DNA from: Eumeta japonica
Taxonomy: Eukaryota; Arthropoda; Insecta; Lepidoptera; Psychidae
Assembly: GCA_005406025.1 (NCBI GenBank)
Contig: BGZK01000218.1
Location: 1 to 64,000, forward strand
Direction: 5' to 3'
Length of the DNA stretch: 64,000 bases
Shown piece after piece: positions 23,411-36,145 of this stretch; position 1 is the first letter of the stretch; each line of letters starts with the position of its first letter. A program made the translations under genes and the position numbers. The notes under the pieces were generated by a model. The model made no database searches. It had not been told where the DNA came from and worked only from the letters and a program-made list of their open reading frames with translations.

Positions 23411-25157
23411 TAGATTATCCTATGACATATTGGACCTAGCCGGTATCAGGCCACTTACCGACCTTCAGTGGACACACGAATCGCGTAAGGCCGCTATCAG
23501 ACCATGATAGTACAACGTAACGATAGGAGGAAAACCAAAAATAATAAGTTCTAACCGCGTCAATAATATTATGCCTCTGATGAAACGAAATACGCGTAAA
23601 ACAAACTTCTTTGAATGCATTTCGATTATATTACACGTACTCAAATTATTCGATAATTTATTGTCGTTTTAATATAAAAAAGGAACAGAAATTATTAGAA
23701 TTTTTTGTTGAATAATTTTAATACATATTTACTATTATCTATTTAAATTAAAATTCTATGACAATCATTTTGCATCTACAATATTGTCTAACTTATGTCT
23801 TGAACGTGCTTTGGAGTACATGTGCATAAGATACTAAGGAAATATAAACATTATTTTATGAATGGCCCATTTTAAGGGCCATTGTCCTGCCAATATTGGC
23901 TGTTCTTTGAATTCATTAAACGCCTGAACGTAAACCGGTTCATATGGTATATCATCAAACGAACATCTGGTGTTATTGACTGACCAAATACTTTAAAAGA
24001 ATAAAGAAAAAAAAAAAGCAATCAATAAGTACCTATTTTGATTTGCCAATAGATGTAATACTTTTATTTTTTAAACGAACAAAATTTTTTCAAGCACCGA
24101 CATCGTAATTGTTCGTCTGCACCATCAAAAATTCAGAAATAGGTCGAACAGTTTGTTTTTCACGCCGATTGCGACGTGGCCTTGTCTACGGATATTCGCG
24201 GCGGGCTACACGTGCTGCCCGACCGCCGACTTGTCGGCCTCGTCGATGATACGTCACGACACACCCATTCTCGTGCAGATGCCGAAATAATGATTTCGTA
24301 TTGTGATAAGAAATTGAAAGTGAACGTACACCCTTCCCGGAACGGTCTATTTTTGTCGTTATTTAATTTTTACAATTTATTTAAAATTTTGGAGGGCAAA
24401 ATGTGTAACGCTGGATGGACGCAGACAAGTTATTCAATAGGATTTTGATAACTTTGAACACTTGATAATATTTAAAATATAAGGCTTAAGTATCGATTGA
24501 TTCAATTTATTTAATCCATCACAAACAGTTTAATAAAAATATGTCTGAATTTTATAAATTTATTTTTGTTACAATAATTTGTCGTCATTAATAGTAAATT
24601 TAATCTTCAAAATGATATCTTAATCATTTATTTTGATGAAGTATTTAAGGAGATATGACGAATAATAAAAAAACAACTTTGAGAAATAATATATTTAGTA
24701 TATTGTCTTTTAACCCTTAACTAGGGGATACATCGTTTTTACGAAGTTTTAACGAATTTCAAATAAATATGTAAAAATTTGTTTAACTACGGACATCCAT
24801 TTCTTTGCATTAAGTAGTGATTTTCTTTGAAATCAATATTATAATTTTCGCTTATAAACTTCGGTATTCTTGGAAAATTCGTTTATTGAAGGAACAGGAA
24901 TAGGTACTTATAATTTGTGATTATTTTGAGTGGATGGAGAGGTAAGTCGTTTTGTCTGCATTTTCTAGTTTTTTTTAATCCTATGATCCCCTTCGGGCCT
25001 AGCACGACGCCCTAGACAATAATCTATAGGAAAGTCCTCGCGCAACGTAATGATTGAAAGGGTCTGGTCCTATAGAGAAACTTGTTTAGGGCATCATGCT
25101 AAACCCTCCAACGAATTTCTTAATAATATACGAAAAATTATTTTTTCTCTCATAAAT
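23411..25157. other. Intergenic sequence with a coding-like patch
   Basis: Mostly AT-rich without gene. The patch 24163-24290 is described separately. The TTAAGGGCCATTGTCC region near 23870 is unclassified. Confidence 0.4.
24163..24290 (+). other. Coding-like GC-rich patch (unassigned)
   Basis: A local rise in G+C holds an open plus-strand frame reading DVALSTDIRGGLHVLPDRRL then VGLVDDTSRHTHSRAD, with G or C common at third positions as in the real exons of this window. No clear acceptor or donor and no family I recognise. The frame continues to 24448 into AT-rich text that looks non-coding. It could be an isolated exon, a gene relic or chance. Confidence 0.2.
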
Positions 25158-25370
25158 TAAATAGATTTCGCCCGCGTCTCCGCCTGCGTAGATACAAAAT
25201 GATATTTTTTTTGGATAGGATTTGCGTAAAATCCGTTCTTACTGAACGTCACGTCCCGAAAAGAGTGACTATGCCAAATTTCAAGTCAATCGGATCTGTA
25301 GTTTCTGCGACATCGTGATGAGTCAATCGGTCAGTGGTATTTCGCTCATATATATATATATATATAAATA
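25158..25370 (+). repeat. Dispersed repeat ending in a TA microsatellite
   Basis: The head TTTCGCCCGCGTCTCCGCC is followed by text of the type GCCAAATTTCAAGTCAATCGG (a common lepidopteran repeat phrase). A (TA) run at about 25348-25366 ends it. Confidence 0.6.
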
Positions 25371-26156
25371 GTTTGACGATTTTCGTATACCCAATGAAAA
25401 GTTTGCATATTCATAAAACTGCAAGGACAATTACACAACTAATATTATTCAAACTAAATATAAGTCGCATTATAAATTGTGGTGACTTTTATAGCTCCTC
25501 ATATACCACATGAAAAATTAAGAATAATAGAGATTTAGCCATACAACAACTTTGTCTTCATTGAGGTATTGAAATAGTCGTTTTCCGAGGATCATGTATT
25601 TTTCAGGTAAATAATAATCTAATTCAAGGGCGATAATACTGTTTGCGTTTACAAAGTTACGATCTTGTCAGACCGAATATCGTGAAGTCAAGAAGACTAG
25701 TTGCGTGTTTTATATATTTTTACGCTGTATTTAGAGATGTTGCTTAAATTGATTTCTTTTTAAAATGCATAAATACCTGTACATAAGATGTTGCGTAATC
25801 CAACAATTGGATATTGATAGAGCAGCGAGTGTTAAGTTCCTTATTAATAAATTAAACAAGTCTCAAGGTCTGTTCGACGTGTAGATATTTTTTTTATTAT
25901 TGTTCGTAGTAGTTAGATCACACGATACCAATCCGTGAGCGAGACGTCACGACACGCCTCCCAACATTCTTCTAGATGTGAATGGTGTTACAACTGGAAA
26001 GACGATATGATATATATATAGTTTTGAGTCGAGTTTGAGTTTTAGTTTACTGTTGATAACTCGTATGCGTATTGTGCCGTATTTATTTATAGACCTTTAT
26101 CAATCACAAATAAGAACAATAATCAAAGACTCGCATTCGCCTACTCTCTATTGTTA

Positions 26157-26217
26157 ATTATTAAAATTATTATTTTATTATATTTTCAAAATATAATAAA
26201 ATAATAATTTTAATAAT
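26157..26217. repeat. Perfect AT palindrome, 30-bp arms, one-base spacer
   Basis: The left arm is 26157-26186, the spacer C is at 26187 and the right arm 26188-26217 matches 30 of 30. The sequence is almost only A and T, so some of this could arise by slippage, but perfect symmetry over 30 positions is striking. Confidence 0.9.
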
Positions 26218-27079
26218 AAATCTAAACGATTTAAATTAATCTTCATTTTACATTATAATTTTTGGTGTTGTAAACGTTGCGTACTATAATGTATGACTAT
26301 ATTTATTTGTTAATAATAATTTCTCGTATGTACCTGTCCAATGAAGTGTAGACATCGAAGAACTACAAATACAAGTAAATGTTATCGATAGAAATTGCGT
26401 AACATGCATTTAAGTACCTACGCATTTGTTTCATCGTAACGTGGAAGAAAATATTACGCGCAAATTACACGATACTACGTCAATCTATAAAGATTAGGTG
26501 TGATTAAATTGTTATCATTCCTCTTTATTTTTTCTTCATTTAAACAAAATAATAATTGCGTAAAAAGTTTCATTTTCCTAATTATCTGCGATTTATATGA
26601 ATACTACTTTTCAGTTTTTATTTCATTGTGTTATTGATGAAAACAGTAATTTGGGATTATAGCGTCTTTTATTCATCATGTCTTTGTATATCGTTTAATT
26701 CGAAATGAATGCTGTCAGGGAAGCTTATAAACTAATTTTAAATAGAAGTAATTTGATGATATAGCCTCACCCCAGTGTTTATTGCAACAAAACCTAAACA
26801 GAAACATGACAGGTTTTGGTGGTTAATGATACGCCAGCTGATAGAATACAATAATAGGGGTATCTCGTCTATAGTAGCAGAACTATGTTAGCATCATTTA
26901 GTACCTATATAGTAACCGAAGCACGTGAATATGAAACTAATCAAAGACACTAGCAGCGTATAAGCGTCTAATATTAAACTATATTCTAGATTCTTTTAGG
27001 TTATCCTACAATGTTGAGTCGAGTTATTTAAAGAAAGCAATAACAGGGCGAAGAGTGTGTCTAATGAGACCTCGAAGGG

Positions 27080-27145
27080 ACCAGAAACAAATTGCAATGT
27101 TCTACGAATTGCTAAGAAATTTTAGTAATGCTTAGTGGTTCTTTT
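27080..27145 (+). repeat. Repeat segment shared with 29165-29222
   Basis: ACAAATTGCAATGTTCTACG and the following GAATTGC..AGAAATTTTAGT parallel ACAAATTACAATGATCTACG and GAATTGTGCAGAAATCTTAGT at 29165. Family unknown. Confidence 0.5.
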
Positions 27146-27649
27146 AAAATTTATTAAATGCCAGTGTTTGGTGTAAACCAATAGTTGTCTTGAAGCCTGG
27201 CTCGTAATAATTTTTTATTAATTATGCCGCTATCACCAAAACAGATGCGGACGTTACACGTGTCAGGATCAAGGATAGCATGTGCTGGGTTATAAGTGCT
27301 TTGCTCATCCATCCTGTCTATTTCACCATTTCCATACTATTGCTTTATTGAAAGTGGTTAAACTATTAAAGGTGATACTCACAAAACCCAAAAAAAGAAT
27401 CGTATATATTTTTATTGGCTTCCTACTATCTTATACAAAATTTTGTTGAAATCGATCAAACTATAAAGATTTTTAGTAATTATTACGGAACTTTAATAAA
27501 TGTATCGTATGTCCTTTCATTGGTTTTCAATTATCTTCATACTAAATTGTATTGAAATCGATTAAACTATAAGGATTCTTAGTAATTTCTAGGAACTCTA
27601 AAAAATAATGAAACTTTTGATCATTTTTATTGTACATAACTTTCTTTCA

Positions 27650-27811
27650 CTCGTATGGACATAGAATGAATTGTTACATCTTTTATACTGATGATGTTGT
27701 GCCCATCATGGTCTCGATCCCGCTCCACGTGCTCGATTTTGTTTTGATCTATATCCTAATTTCGGTTCTGTTTCCGATATCAATCCCGGTTAGCCTTCGA
27801 TTCCGATAACT
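27650..27811 (+). repeat. CCCGCGG-type repeat body with GATTCC tract
   Basis: It begins TATGGACATAGAATGAATTG, the internal text that follows the head in the copies at 31995 and 47794. It continues as a GATCCCGCTCC-like periodic tract. The head itself is decayed. Confidence 0.55.
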
Positions 27812-29759
27812 TATCTCATTTTTAAGGGTTTTTCAATTTTAAGGTAGGAACCCTAAATATTTCCGGGATAAAAGTATCTAAAGTAAAGCCCTGTAAGCTT
27901 TATTTTCCAGTGAAAGCCGCGTCGTGATCGATTCAGCTATTCCAAAGATACGAACAAACAGACAGACCGATAGATAGAAAAGGGTTAATTTCTTTTGCCT
28001 TGCCCTGCCAATTACAAACACAGGTAACCAGCTAAATCGGTCAAGCCGTGGTTGAGTTTTAGCGAGACTAACGAACAGCAATTGATTGATATTTGTATAT
28101 AGATATGCGTATAAAAACAACCCTGTCTTTGATGTCGCACAGTCGGGTGAAAATACACTGGGCGGTCAAAGAAGACATTGGAAAATTGATTAGACAAACA
28201 TAAGAATTCCAGTTGAAATAATTTCAGTGTATACCGTTTATCATTTCGATTATTAATGAACATATAAGATTTTACTTTGATACCTCACTCGATATATTAT
28301 GAAAAAAAAATTCAAGATGCTTGATTTGATGCCAAAAATCCGCCAACTTAATTTTTCATATTTTATGTGCCCATAGGTTCTTATGCCACCAAAACAAATG
28401 TGACGACGTACAGCTTATCGAAATTAGTCCATAAGTTTTGTAGCTACGAGGAAATATAGGAACGGATATACGTACATACATACATACATACAGGTTAAGC
28501 ACATAAGCCCTCCTTTGGACATATAATAATAATTTTTACGTTAACAAGACCTATTAGTATACGATTGTGTAAGGATTCTATCACAGTTTCATTAAAACTT
28601 TTAAAAATTTACGAGTGTAAATTGTTGCTAACTAACTTAAACGGTTATAAATTTTAAATGGTCATTCAAAATGGAAAATCGTTGTAGAAATTTAAAGATG
28701 ATTTTCAAAGACTTATTCAACGATAATCCCATTTGACATAGTTCGCCGATTTTTATATTTTTCTTTTTCACAAATATGACGTCTGGTTAACGTAATATTG
28801 AATTTTAATTATTGTTATGTATTTAGTGATACTACGAGATTAAGACAACTCGATTGACGTAAGAATCATTAAAATAAACCCACGCGTTTGATCTCTAGAG
28901 TGCCACAAAGGAACAAACATTCGTACACACATTACTCGTAAACACATTACCCTCCTTTGTGTCGCACAGTCGGAATTAATAGCATTATTAGTAAATACTA
29001 GTAGCAGTATTTATTTATATGGAAATATACATACTCGAATGGTCAGCCGGCTAAAAGTTTTCTTTTTCTTTCTGGTGATTGTACATCGTTTAATTAACCT
29101 ATTTAAAGTGACCACCATTACAGGGAGAGCTTAATTTCTATCTATGCTGCATAGCCAATCGGCCAACAAATTACAATGATCTACGAATTGTGCAGAAATC
29201 TTAGTGAATAGTGGAGATCTTTCTGAACCTTAATGTTATTAGTTATTGGAAGTACGCTGATATAAATAGATATATGATTAATCACTTCATGTGTGTTTAG
29301 ACACTGAACAATAATTGGAAAAAGATGTGTTGTATTGTAACTGCCTACATGAGTGAGAGTCAGTTTCTCCGTTTTAAAATAACATCAGCGTTGTTTTTGT
29401 TTGTATTACAATATGCGTCGAACGTGAAGGACGGTGAATGTCAACAATATTCAAATAGAAAAATATGCCAAAGCTATTGTTTAATAATGAATTAATTCAC
29501 ATAATTTGAAATTCATTTTATAATCGTCGCCGGCTTTGTTACAAATCTCGGTTGCGCGACCTTTTAGAAATTATGTTCCACTTTGTGAAGGTTACCTACA
29601 ATGACAAGTCGATTAATTTTATTAAATCGTTGCTTTGTTTTAAACATTTGAAATCATAGGAAGTTAAGATATATGGATTTATCCACTTTTAAATGATTCT
29701 CTTATGAAATCCAATAGGTACACAAAGCGCGGAGGGCTAAAGACCGAATCCTGCAATCT
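27812..29759. other. Intergenic sequence with repeat fragments
   Basis: Segments at 27890-28060 (AACAAACAGACAGACCGATAG) and 28425-28520 (TGTAGCTACGAGGAAATATAG, then repeated ACAT units and CCCTCCTTTGG) are repeat tails. 29165-29222 is the partner of 27080-27145. No gene identified. Confidence 0.45.
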
Positions 29760-30175
29760 CGAATACAAAGATCGTTCGAGGGGAAGCCGCGCGCAGCAGT
29801 CGCGTTATTAAAAGCCGACGCGACGTATTCGACTTGGAGAACGCCAGCCTGCCGCGGCCGCTTTCGTAATGAACTTATGGTATGGCGCGAGCGTCACGCC
29901 ATCGCACCACGCGACCCGTCCGCTCTTCCGATACGCGCCCCGTTTCGCGCTTCCAATTCTCGCGGCCGAGCGTGTGTGCCGGCAGAGCGGCGTCGCGCGG
30001 CGCGGCGGGCGCCCAGCCCCGGCCGGTGACGCCGCCGGCCGTCAGCTGGTCGATGCTCGTGTCCGACGCTCGCTGCACGTCGGCCAGTGTGTCGATCGAC
30101 TCGATTCGGATATAACGCTTCGGCGACACGACAGCGCGCGCGCGTACGTCCATCTAACGTAGTAGAGCGACACAA
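29760..30175. promoter_or_regulatory. GC-rich CpG-dense island; possible promoter or 5' exon
   Basis: About 400 bp of very G+C- and CpG-rich DNA in an AT-rich setting, unlike the repeats nearby. Open frames exist on both strands. The minus frame (from 30153) reads SPKRYIRIESIDTLADVQRA then SDTSIDQLTAGG, with balanced composition and a TTAG just before its ATG, and so could be an exon of an unrecognised minus-strand gene. The plus frame 29869-30162 is Arg-rich and less convincing. A promoter with a 5' untranslated exon is equally possible. I cannot decide. Confidence 0.35.
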
Positions 30176-31984
30176 AGAGCGTTAACGATAAATGTGTATT
30201 TTGCAACGTCGGCGTTTGTTTTTTTTTTTTTCGGCCGTTTTTGCAGTCGTTGACGTTCCGCAATCGGAAGGTATTCTTTTGTACGATTTTTGATATTCTT
30301 ATATGCGTTATTCTTTTGTGTCAGCCAGTAAGTGTTCAATGACTTGTTATTGCTTTACATTTAAAAACCTAGATACTTATTTTTAAAGTTCGGCCTCTAG
30401 CCTTCTCCTTTTTATTGTTATTTTTGTATCGTATATTTTTTGTTTGTTAAAATCATTCAAGTTGTATATAATATTCACTTGTCTTATACTTATTTTTGTC
30501 ATTACGAAAAGCCTTTTTTAATCTTTATAGTCATATAGATTAATGAACTCATTTATAAAAAAGAATCTTTTGTTCGTACCTATAAACAAAAGATTTTTTT
30601 TTGTTTTTTTATAAAAACTATTCTATCTGAGAAATATGTAGTGTAATCAGTTTTATTACTATTTTTATTGTAATTGTTATTCAATTTCGTTTATAATAAT
30701 AGAATTAATTTTATTATAAACGAAGGTTTATGGTAGATAAAATGAGAAATTCGTATGTGTTTTACATTGAACATTATCTGGGAGTTTTGTGACGGGCGAA
30801 CGTAACTTTTTCTTTAATACCATACTATTTTTCACACTCCGTGTCTTAAGTCGTTTTACTTTAATAAAGGTTTCTACTTTCTTATAATTATCAAGTACCT
30901 ACAACATTACCAGATCTTAGGATTATGTCTCAAGAACATGCTTATTTAAGTTATATTTTAACAGTATTTATAATAATATCAATACGGGTCCCTAAAATCT
31001 TTATTAGGTTGCATGGAATACGTAGATTCGCGTCATCGAGTTAACGTTGCGAGACGACATTCGCCTCTTAATGGGTCAACGAATTATATGAACAACAATG
31101 TTATTGACCGTAAAATAATATCTATATCATCACTTCGTTTTACTAACGATGTTACTTCGCTAGTTGTAACTTGTGTTTGGAAAGGGTTTCCAATTAGGTG
31201 CCTATTTCTGTTAAAATATGTTTGTAGAATTTTTTTCAGAAACTGCAAAGGATGTTTATATTATTGCAATGGATGTTTATATTGAGCAAGAATAAAATTA
31301 ATAATATCGTGTTCTCCGTCATTACGAATGTGTTTGTCAGTAACAATTCCGAGCTCCATTGAATAATACGCATAAACGGGAAACACGTTTCATGAAAAAT
31401 AATCAATAGATTCCAAGAAGGCAATAGAGAATAACATACCTAGTACGTACCTGGATATTGTGTTTGTCAGATGTTTAAATTATGTGTTTTTTTACTGCTT
31501 GCAATTTCGAGTAATCCGTTTAAATTATTCGTCGCCGTACTGGGAAAGGCATAGTTTACCTTGGGATCCAAAGAACACGCTAAAAAGAATAATGTGAAAG
31601 AAATGTATGTATTATTGAAAAATGTCAAGTTCTAGTTGATTTCACCTGGGATTCAATTCGGCAGCACAACAAGACAACGTTTATTTTCGTTGAACACGCA
31701 AACTGAACTGCGAAGAATTTGCGAATTAAGCGAGTGTAGAACGAGATGTTTTTCACAGAGAGCTCATAGGCACGCAAATTGTGCTGCGAGTTCGCGGCAC
31801 GAGTGTAGAGCCGCTTTACATATTGATGTGTTAAAATAACGAGGAATGATTGTATGATGGGAGATATTATATATCAGTGCTTTTCGGCATGGTCTTGATA
31901 AAAACTTAATTGATATAGGTACAATTAAACATATATGTATATATAAATATATATAAAAATTTGACAATCGTATTTCAACAATAT
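30176..31984. other. Intergenic sequence with two hairpins
   Basis: Perfect inverted repeats lie at 30564-30595 (AATCTTTTGTT arms, 10-base loop) and 30686-30724 (TTCGTTTATAATAA arms, 11-base loop). No gene found. A frame at 31013-31285 is weak. Confidence 0.5.
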
Positions 31985-31994
31985 ATTTATTGTA

Positions 31995-32410
31995 GACAAA
32001 TTTTCGCCCGCGGCTCCGTCCGAGCTGATATGGAATGCATTCCTTCATTTTGTATATCGATCGACCACGTTTTCAATTGTGATCCCGATCACTATCCCGT
32101 TCTCCATTCCGATTCCAGTTCTGCTCTTGATGCTAATTTGTCTCACTTGAGATACCGATTGCGGTCCCGAATTCGAGTCGAATTCGGTCGAAGTAGATTG
32201 CGATTTTGATCCCGCTCCGATCGCGGTTTCACTTTCAACTCTGATTTCAGTACTGCTCCTCATTCCAATTCCGATCACGCTCTTGATTCTAATTTTAATC
32301 CCACACGTGATTTCAACTTTGCCCTATTCTCGATTTCGATACATTTCGGTCTCGACTTTCGATTCTCCTGTCTGTCACACTTGTAATTTCGATTCTGCTA
32401 CCAGTCAGGA
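31995..32410 (+). repeat. CCCGCGGCTCCG repeat with long GATTCC tract
   Basis: The head is TTTTCGCCCGCGGCTCCGTCC at about 32001. ATATGGAATGCATTCCTTCA and TATATCGATCGACCACG follow, then about 300 bp of TTCCGATTCC-like units, the longest such tract in the window. Open frames on both strands across it are by-products. Confidence 0.7.
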
Positions 32411-33754
32411 ATTCGATTTGGACAAGTCAGGGTAAATGGTAAAATGTGTCATTTTTTGAAAATGACAGGATTTTAGTACCTGTAATAGCTCAAATATGTT
32501 AACGAAGTCATGGAGAATTGTTAATATGTAGTCTATTTTATTCAGGGGCTTCCCGGTTACTGAACGTTTTTTTAGAATCAGTTCAGTAGTTCGGTTCAAT
32601 AGTACAATTACGCAGATGAAGTCCGGTACAAAGGCTAGTTTTTTCGTGCCTATATTCTTCTCGGAAGTGTTAGCAAAAGTTGACAAAGTTTTATCGCGAT
32701 CGGATGAACGGCATGGCTGTGTTTAAAATACGAACAAACAAACAAATATTGATTTTTGTATATATTAGATAAGATTGACTATCTATAATTTGCTTATAAT
32801 AGATACTATTGATCTCATCTGTTTTTGGATTACATTTCTTTGTTGTGATCAATATAAGTATTTATATATTTTACCTTTAATACGTTTTCATTGTGTTCCC
32901 TTGGCGAAGAACATAAAAAAAACTCGAATGTGGATTATTAATAATGTTTCATTAAAAGCAAAAATATTGATCAGTCCTCAAATACAGTTATTTCAAGTCA
33001 CATAACTTCATTATCTATGGTACAATTGGAATAGAAAATATTACTGATATTCGAGAAATTTCCATAGTCTTCCTATATTAGTCTTTAATTGTAAGTACGA
33101 ATTCCTCATTTAATAATCATACCTGCTTACATAACAATATTCTACAGGTGCTAATCCTCTTTAGGTGGTCTGTTTCTTTTTTATATAATAAATGAATATA
33201 TACATGCACAAAGCAGCAGTGTACGTTGTTGCATATTTAAGTATCTTCATATGATTTGATATTTAACCGCAAAGATCTCTTTATAACGGATCGCGTTACT
33301 TGTTTTATATCTACCTGTCGTTCAACTTGTTTCAATCTATGTCATAGGGAGACTGTAATCGAAGGTCACCTGTCGGCAACGTGAACTTCTACGCATGACT
33401 TGATCTAAAATGTACTTAGATTAGTTGTCATCTAGTAAGTTGCATACGGACGTGCACTTAATAGAGATAGAGCATTTTATTTTGTCGTATAATAATAGTA
33501 AGTTATTGTAGTACGTCACACTTATCGGTTGTATGATCTTCAATTAATATTATAAAGCTAATATATTAATTTTATAACCATACCTATTACCTAACATCTC
33601 AGAATAGCGTATGTGTCAATATACTGTATCAGTTTCCTGAAAAAATTTAAAAGGCAACTTGAAGATAGATCGATAATATGATTTCAACGTACGTGTACTT
33701 ATTTTTAGGATTAGGTAGCCAATAAGGAACCCTTATTGGCTACCTTATTGGCAA
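32411..33754. other. Intergenic sequence with a hairpin
   Basis: 32540-32745 (GGGGCTTCCCGGTTACTGAA ... AATACGAACAAACAAAC) looks like the tail of the preceding repeat. A perfect hairpin GGTAGCCAATAAGG / complement with a 3-base loop lies at 33714-33744. No gene. Confidence 0.45.
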
Positions 33755-34110
33755 TAAGGAACCCCTAGCTTCGCCATGTCCTTCCATCCGTCTGTCTGTG
33801 GCTTAGCTCAGACACTCTTAGTTCTAGAAAGATGTGAATTGGTATGAGTGTACATATTAATCACGCCGACAAATTGGTAGAATAAAAGCTGGGAAAAAAA
33901 ATTTCTTTGGGAGACTTCCCATACGCGAAGAGTGGGACGAATTTTTTTTCTCGTCTATCCCATGGTGTGGGGTTTTGTAGGGTAGCGTATTCAAAAATAT
34001 TGCGGGTCTGTGGAGCCCATTTTCCTATTTAGAGATCCGTTTGCGAAGTATTTAGCCGCTTGCCTGCAACATGCATCAACATGTAGCATGCAACCCACCG
34101 TTGACCCTCG
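33755..34110 (+). repeat. Dispersed repeat, CTAGCTTCGCCATGTCC / CTTAGCTCAGACACTC family
   Basis: It contains GTCTGTCTGTGGCTTAGCTC, ATTAATCACGCCGACAAATT, GGGAGACTTCCCATACGCG and TCCCATGGTGTGGGG in the order I know from a very common lepidopteran repeat. No intact coding region. Confidence 0.6.
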
Positions 34111-35535
34111 AATCTGCCTCTCCACTACGAATCTCTATCCAAAGGATTGAATATTGATTTCAGAGGATTGACAGATATCGAACACCTAATCAAGTGTTAT
34201 TTGTTTTTATAATTATTTTAGTCCGCTAATCGTTAAATTGTTAATTCTACGTACGTTTCATGCCAATCAGGCACATCCTCAGGAAATTGCCGACAGTCAC
34301 ATCCATCAGGGTGCAAGGAGCGTTAAAACAACCAACACAACCTCGTTAAGCGGGCCGCTGTCATGCAATGGTCAAAGAGCGACGAAAGCATTGCTCAGTA
34401 ATTTAACTAACGGTTATTCTTGAATATGAGAAAACAATTTACGGCAATAGTCTATATATAACAAAATTAAAAGGAAAACTGTCACAGCTGAAGAGGTATT
34501 ACAAGTTAACGAGTAATAGTTGTTCAATGTATCAAGTATACTTGGAGAAGTAAAAAGCAAAATATCGTACAAATCTTTCGAAGTAGTTTTTAGGTCTTCA
34601 CATCTATTCGTCTTTGAAAACGCCTCGCGACATCTCGTATGTCGCTTCGTATCGAACAGAGTCAACATTCTGGGGACCCAACGTGCATTGAATTTGGACT
34701 TGCCTGAACGTTATAAATTATTTTGCAATTATTTACCAACGCACGAGTCTCTAGCGAAATCTCACTGTTTAATTCGGCAGTATTCCAAAATTCATTTTTC
34801 CACATTAGAACAAACTTCATTTAAACTGCTTCAACCAAAGCATTATGATGACGTATAGCAATAGGGCAAAAATCACCGAACACGATTTAACGCACGGTGA
34901 CTGATTTGTGATGACGCATTTCCCTTTTTGGTGACAAATTTAATGATTGCTCGATGTTGAATTTATAACATTAAACGTTTTTCTTGTTCAACACAAATAG
35001 ACGACGACGAGAAATCAATCCAACAGGTTAAATAAATGATTGCCAATTAAAAGCAAAAGGGATTATGACAAGAATACAACAACATACGGCCTGTGTCGTT
35101 TTCGTGTTGCATACGGTCAAAAGATATGTTTCAATCTGTGTTGTATTAACAATAACTTTCTCTATTGCATCACCCAGTTACATAATTCTAGTAAATGTTG
35201 TCATCGGTACCATAACGTCAGTAACATAATAAAATATCATCTAATATGATTAACAGTTACTCGTAAATGCAATAACAAAAGAAAGGTGTCGTAGAATCGA
35301 CGATCCCGTATTTTTATAATGAATACAGCCTAATATTGAGCGATTCTTGAAAGCCTTTTTCATTATGTTCACTGTTATAATTATTTTTTCGTTTTAATAT
35401 GCATGATATTAAATGACAAAAGAAATCGTTACTCAAAGGAAAATAATTACAATGTCAAAAAAAATTGACCCTAAAGGTCTTCTCTACAACTTCCCGCTAA
35501 CTTTAAATAATCAGACATAAAATTTGGGAATAATT
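34111..35535. other. Intergenic sequence, unassigned open frames
   Basis: Two plus-strand frames (34238-34423 and 34520-34858, the latter 112 residues from a non-ATG start) have fairly balanced composition but no domain I recognise and no clear splice context. I leave them unannotated as genes. Confidence 0.4.
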
Positions 35536-35960
35536 AAAAAAAAGTTTTTATTTTTTTTATTTTTCGTTAACGGTATCTCACGAACGAATCAATCAATTTT
35601 GACCAGACCGGCGGCGATCGACGTGGTTTTTTGATGTCAAGATTTGATTAGTTTTTGGAATCGATAGGGAAAGCCGATAAAATTATTCGAATAAACAGTT
35701 TTTCAAAATTTTTATTTTTGAGCTTTCTCAAAATTTGCAGGTCCGAATCGGTTAAAATTTATAGGAAATCTAAGTTTGGTGACACTTTGGAACGCCACCA
35801 CACACACACATATAGACACCATTGAAAACTTGTCAGAGTAGCTTCTTGTGACGTCAAAACGTCGAGATCTGATGAAAACTCGATTTTCGAAAAACGACAT
35901 AAAACCAATAACTGTCTGATTTTTGAAAATTTTCAATTTACTTAGCGGGAAATTAAAAAC
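35536..35960 (+). repeat. Dispersed repeat with AACGGTATCTCACGAAC motif (copy 2)
   Basis: It contains GTTAACGGTATCTCACGAAC, GAAAGCCGATAAAATTATTC, AAAACGTCGAGATCTGATG and AAAACTCGATTTTCG, phrases of a common lepidopteran repeat. The 130-residue minus frame over it (35712-36104) is not a gene. Confidence 0.6.
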
Positions 35961-36145
35961 AGTAATATATATGGTTATAAAAAATATGAGAAAACCTTTC
36001 CGTTGTGTATATAGGCAAGGCCATAATGTAAACAAAGGATGAATGATAAATTCATAAATATGGCAAATTAAAATAACAAAATAAATCCGTGTTTGTGTGT
36101 ACATTCAGGCAGAATTCTAAGCAAACATCACATGTTACATACGTA

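Larger units (their letters stand above)
25371..27649. other. Intergenic sequence
   Basis: No gene seen. It contains the 61-bp palindrome at 26157-26217 and a repeat segment at 27080-27145 shared with 29165-29222. Otherwise AT-rich unclassified DNA. Confidence 0.45.

Noticed and set aside
28476..28492. CRISPR-like or other repeat array (ACATACAT run)
   Set aside because: Simple tetranucleotide microsatellite at a retroposon tail. No array of spaced repeats exists in this eukaryotic window.
34520..34858. 112-residue frame
   Set aside because: It opens at a non-ATG codon, has no family resemblance, and is not supported by splice sites or a repeat parent. Kept only as a note in the regional entry.
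35712..36104. 130-residue minus-strand frame
   Set aside because: It covers a dispersed repeat with known lepidopteran phrases and runs to the edge of the foldback element. Hydrophobic AT-driven content.
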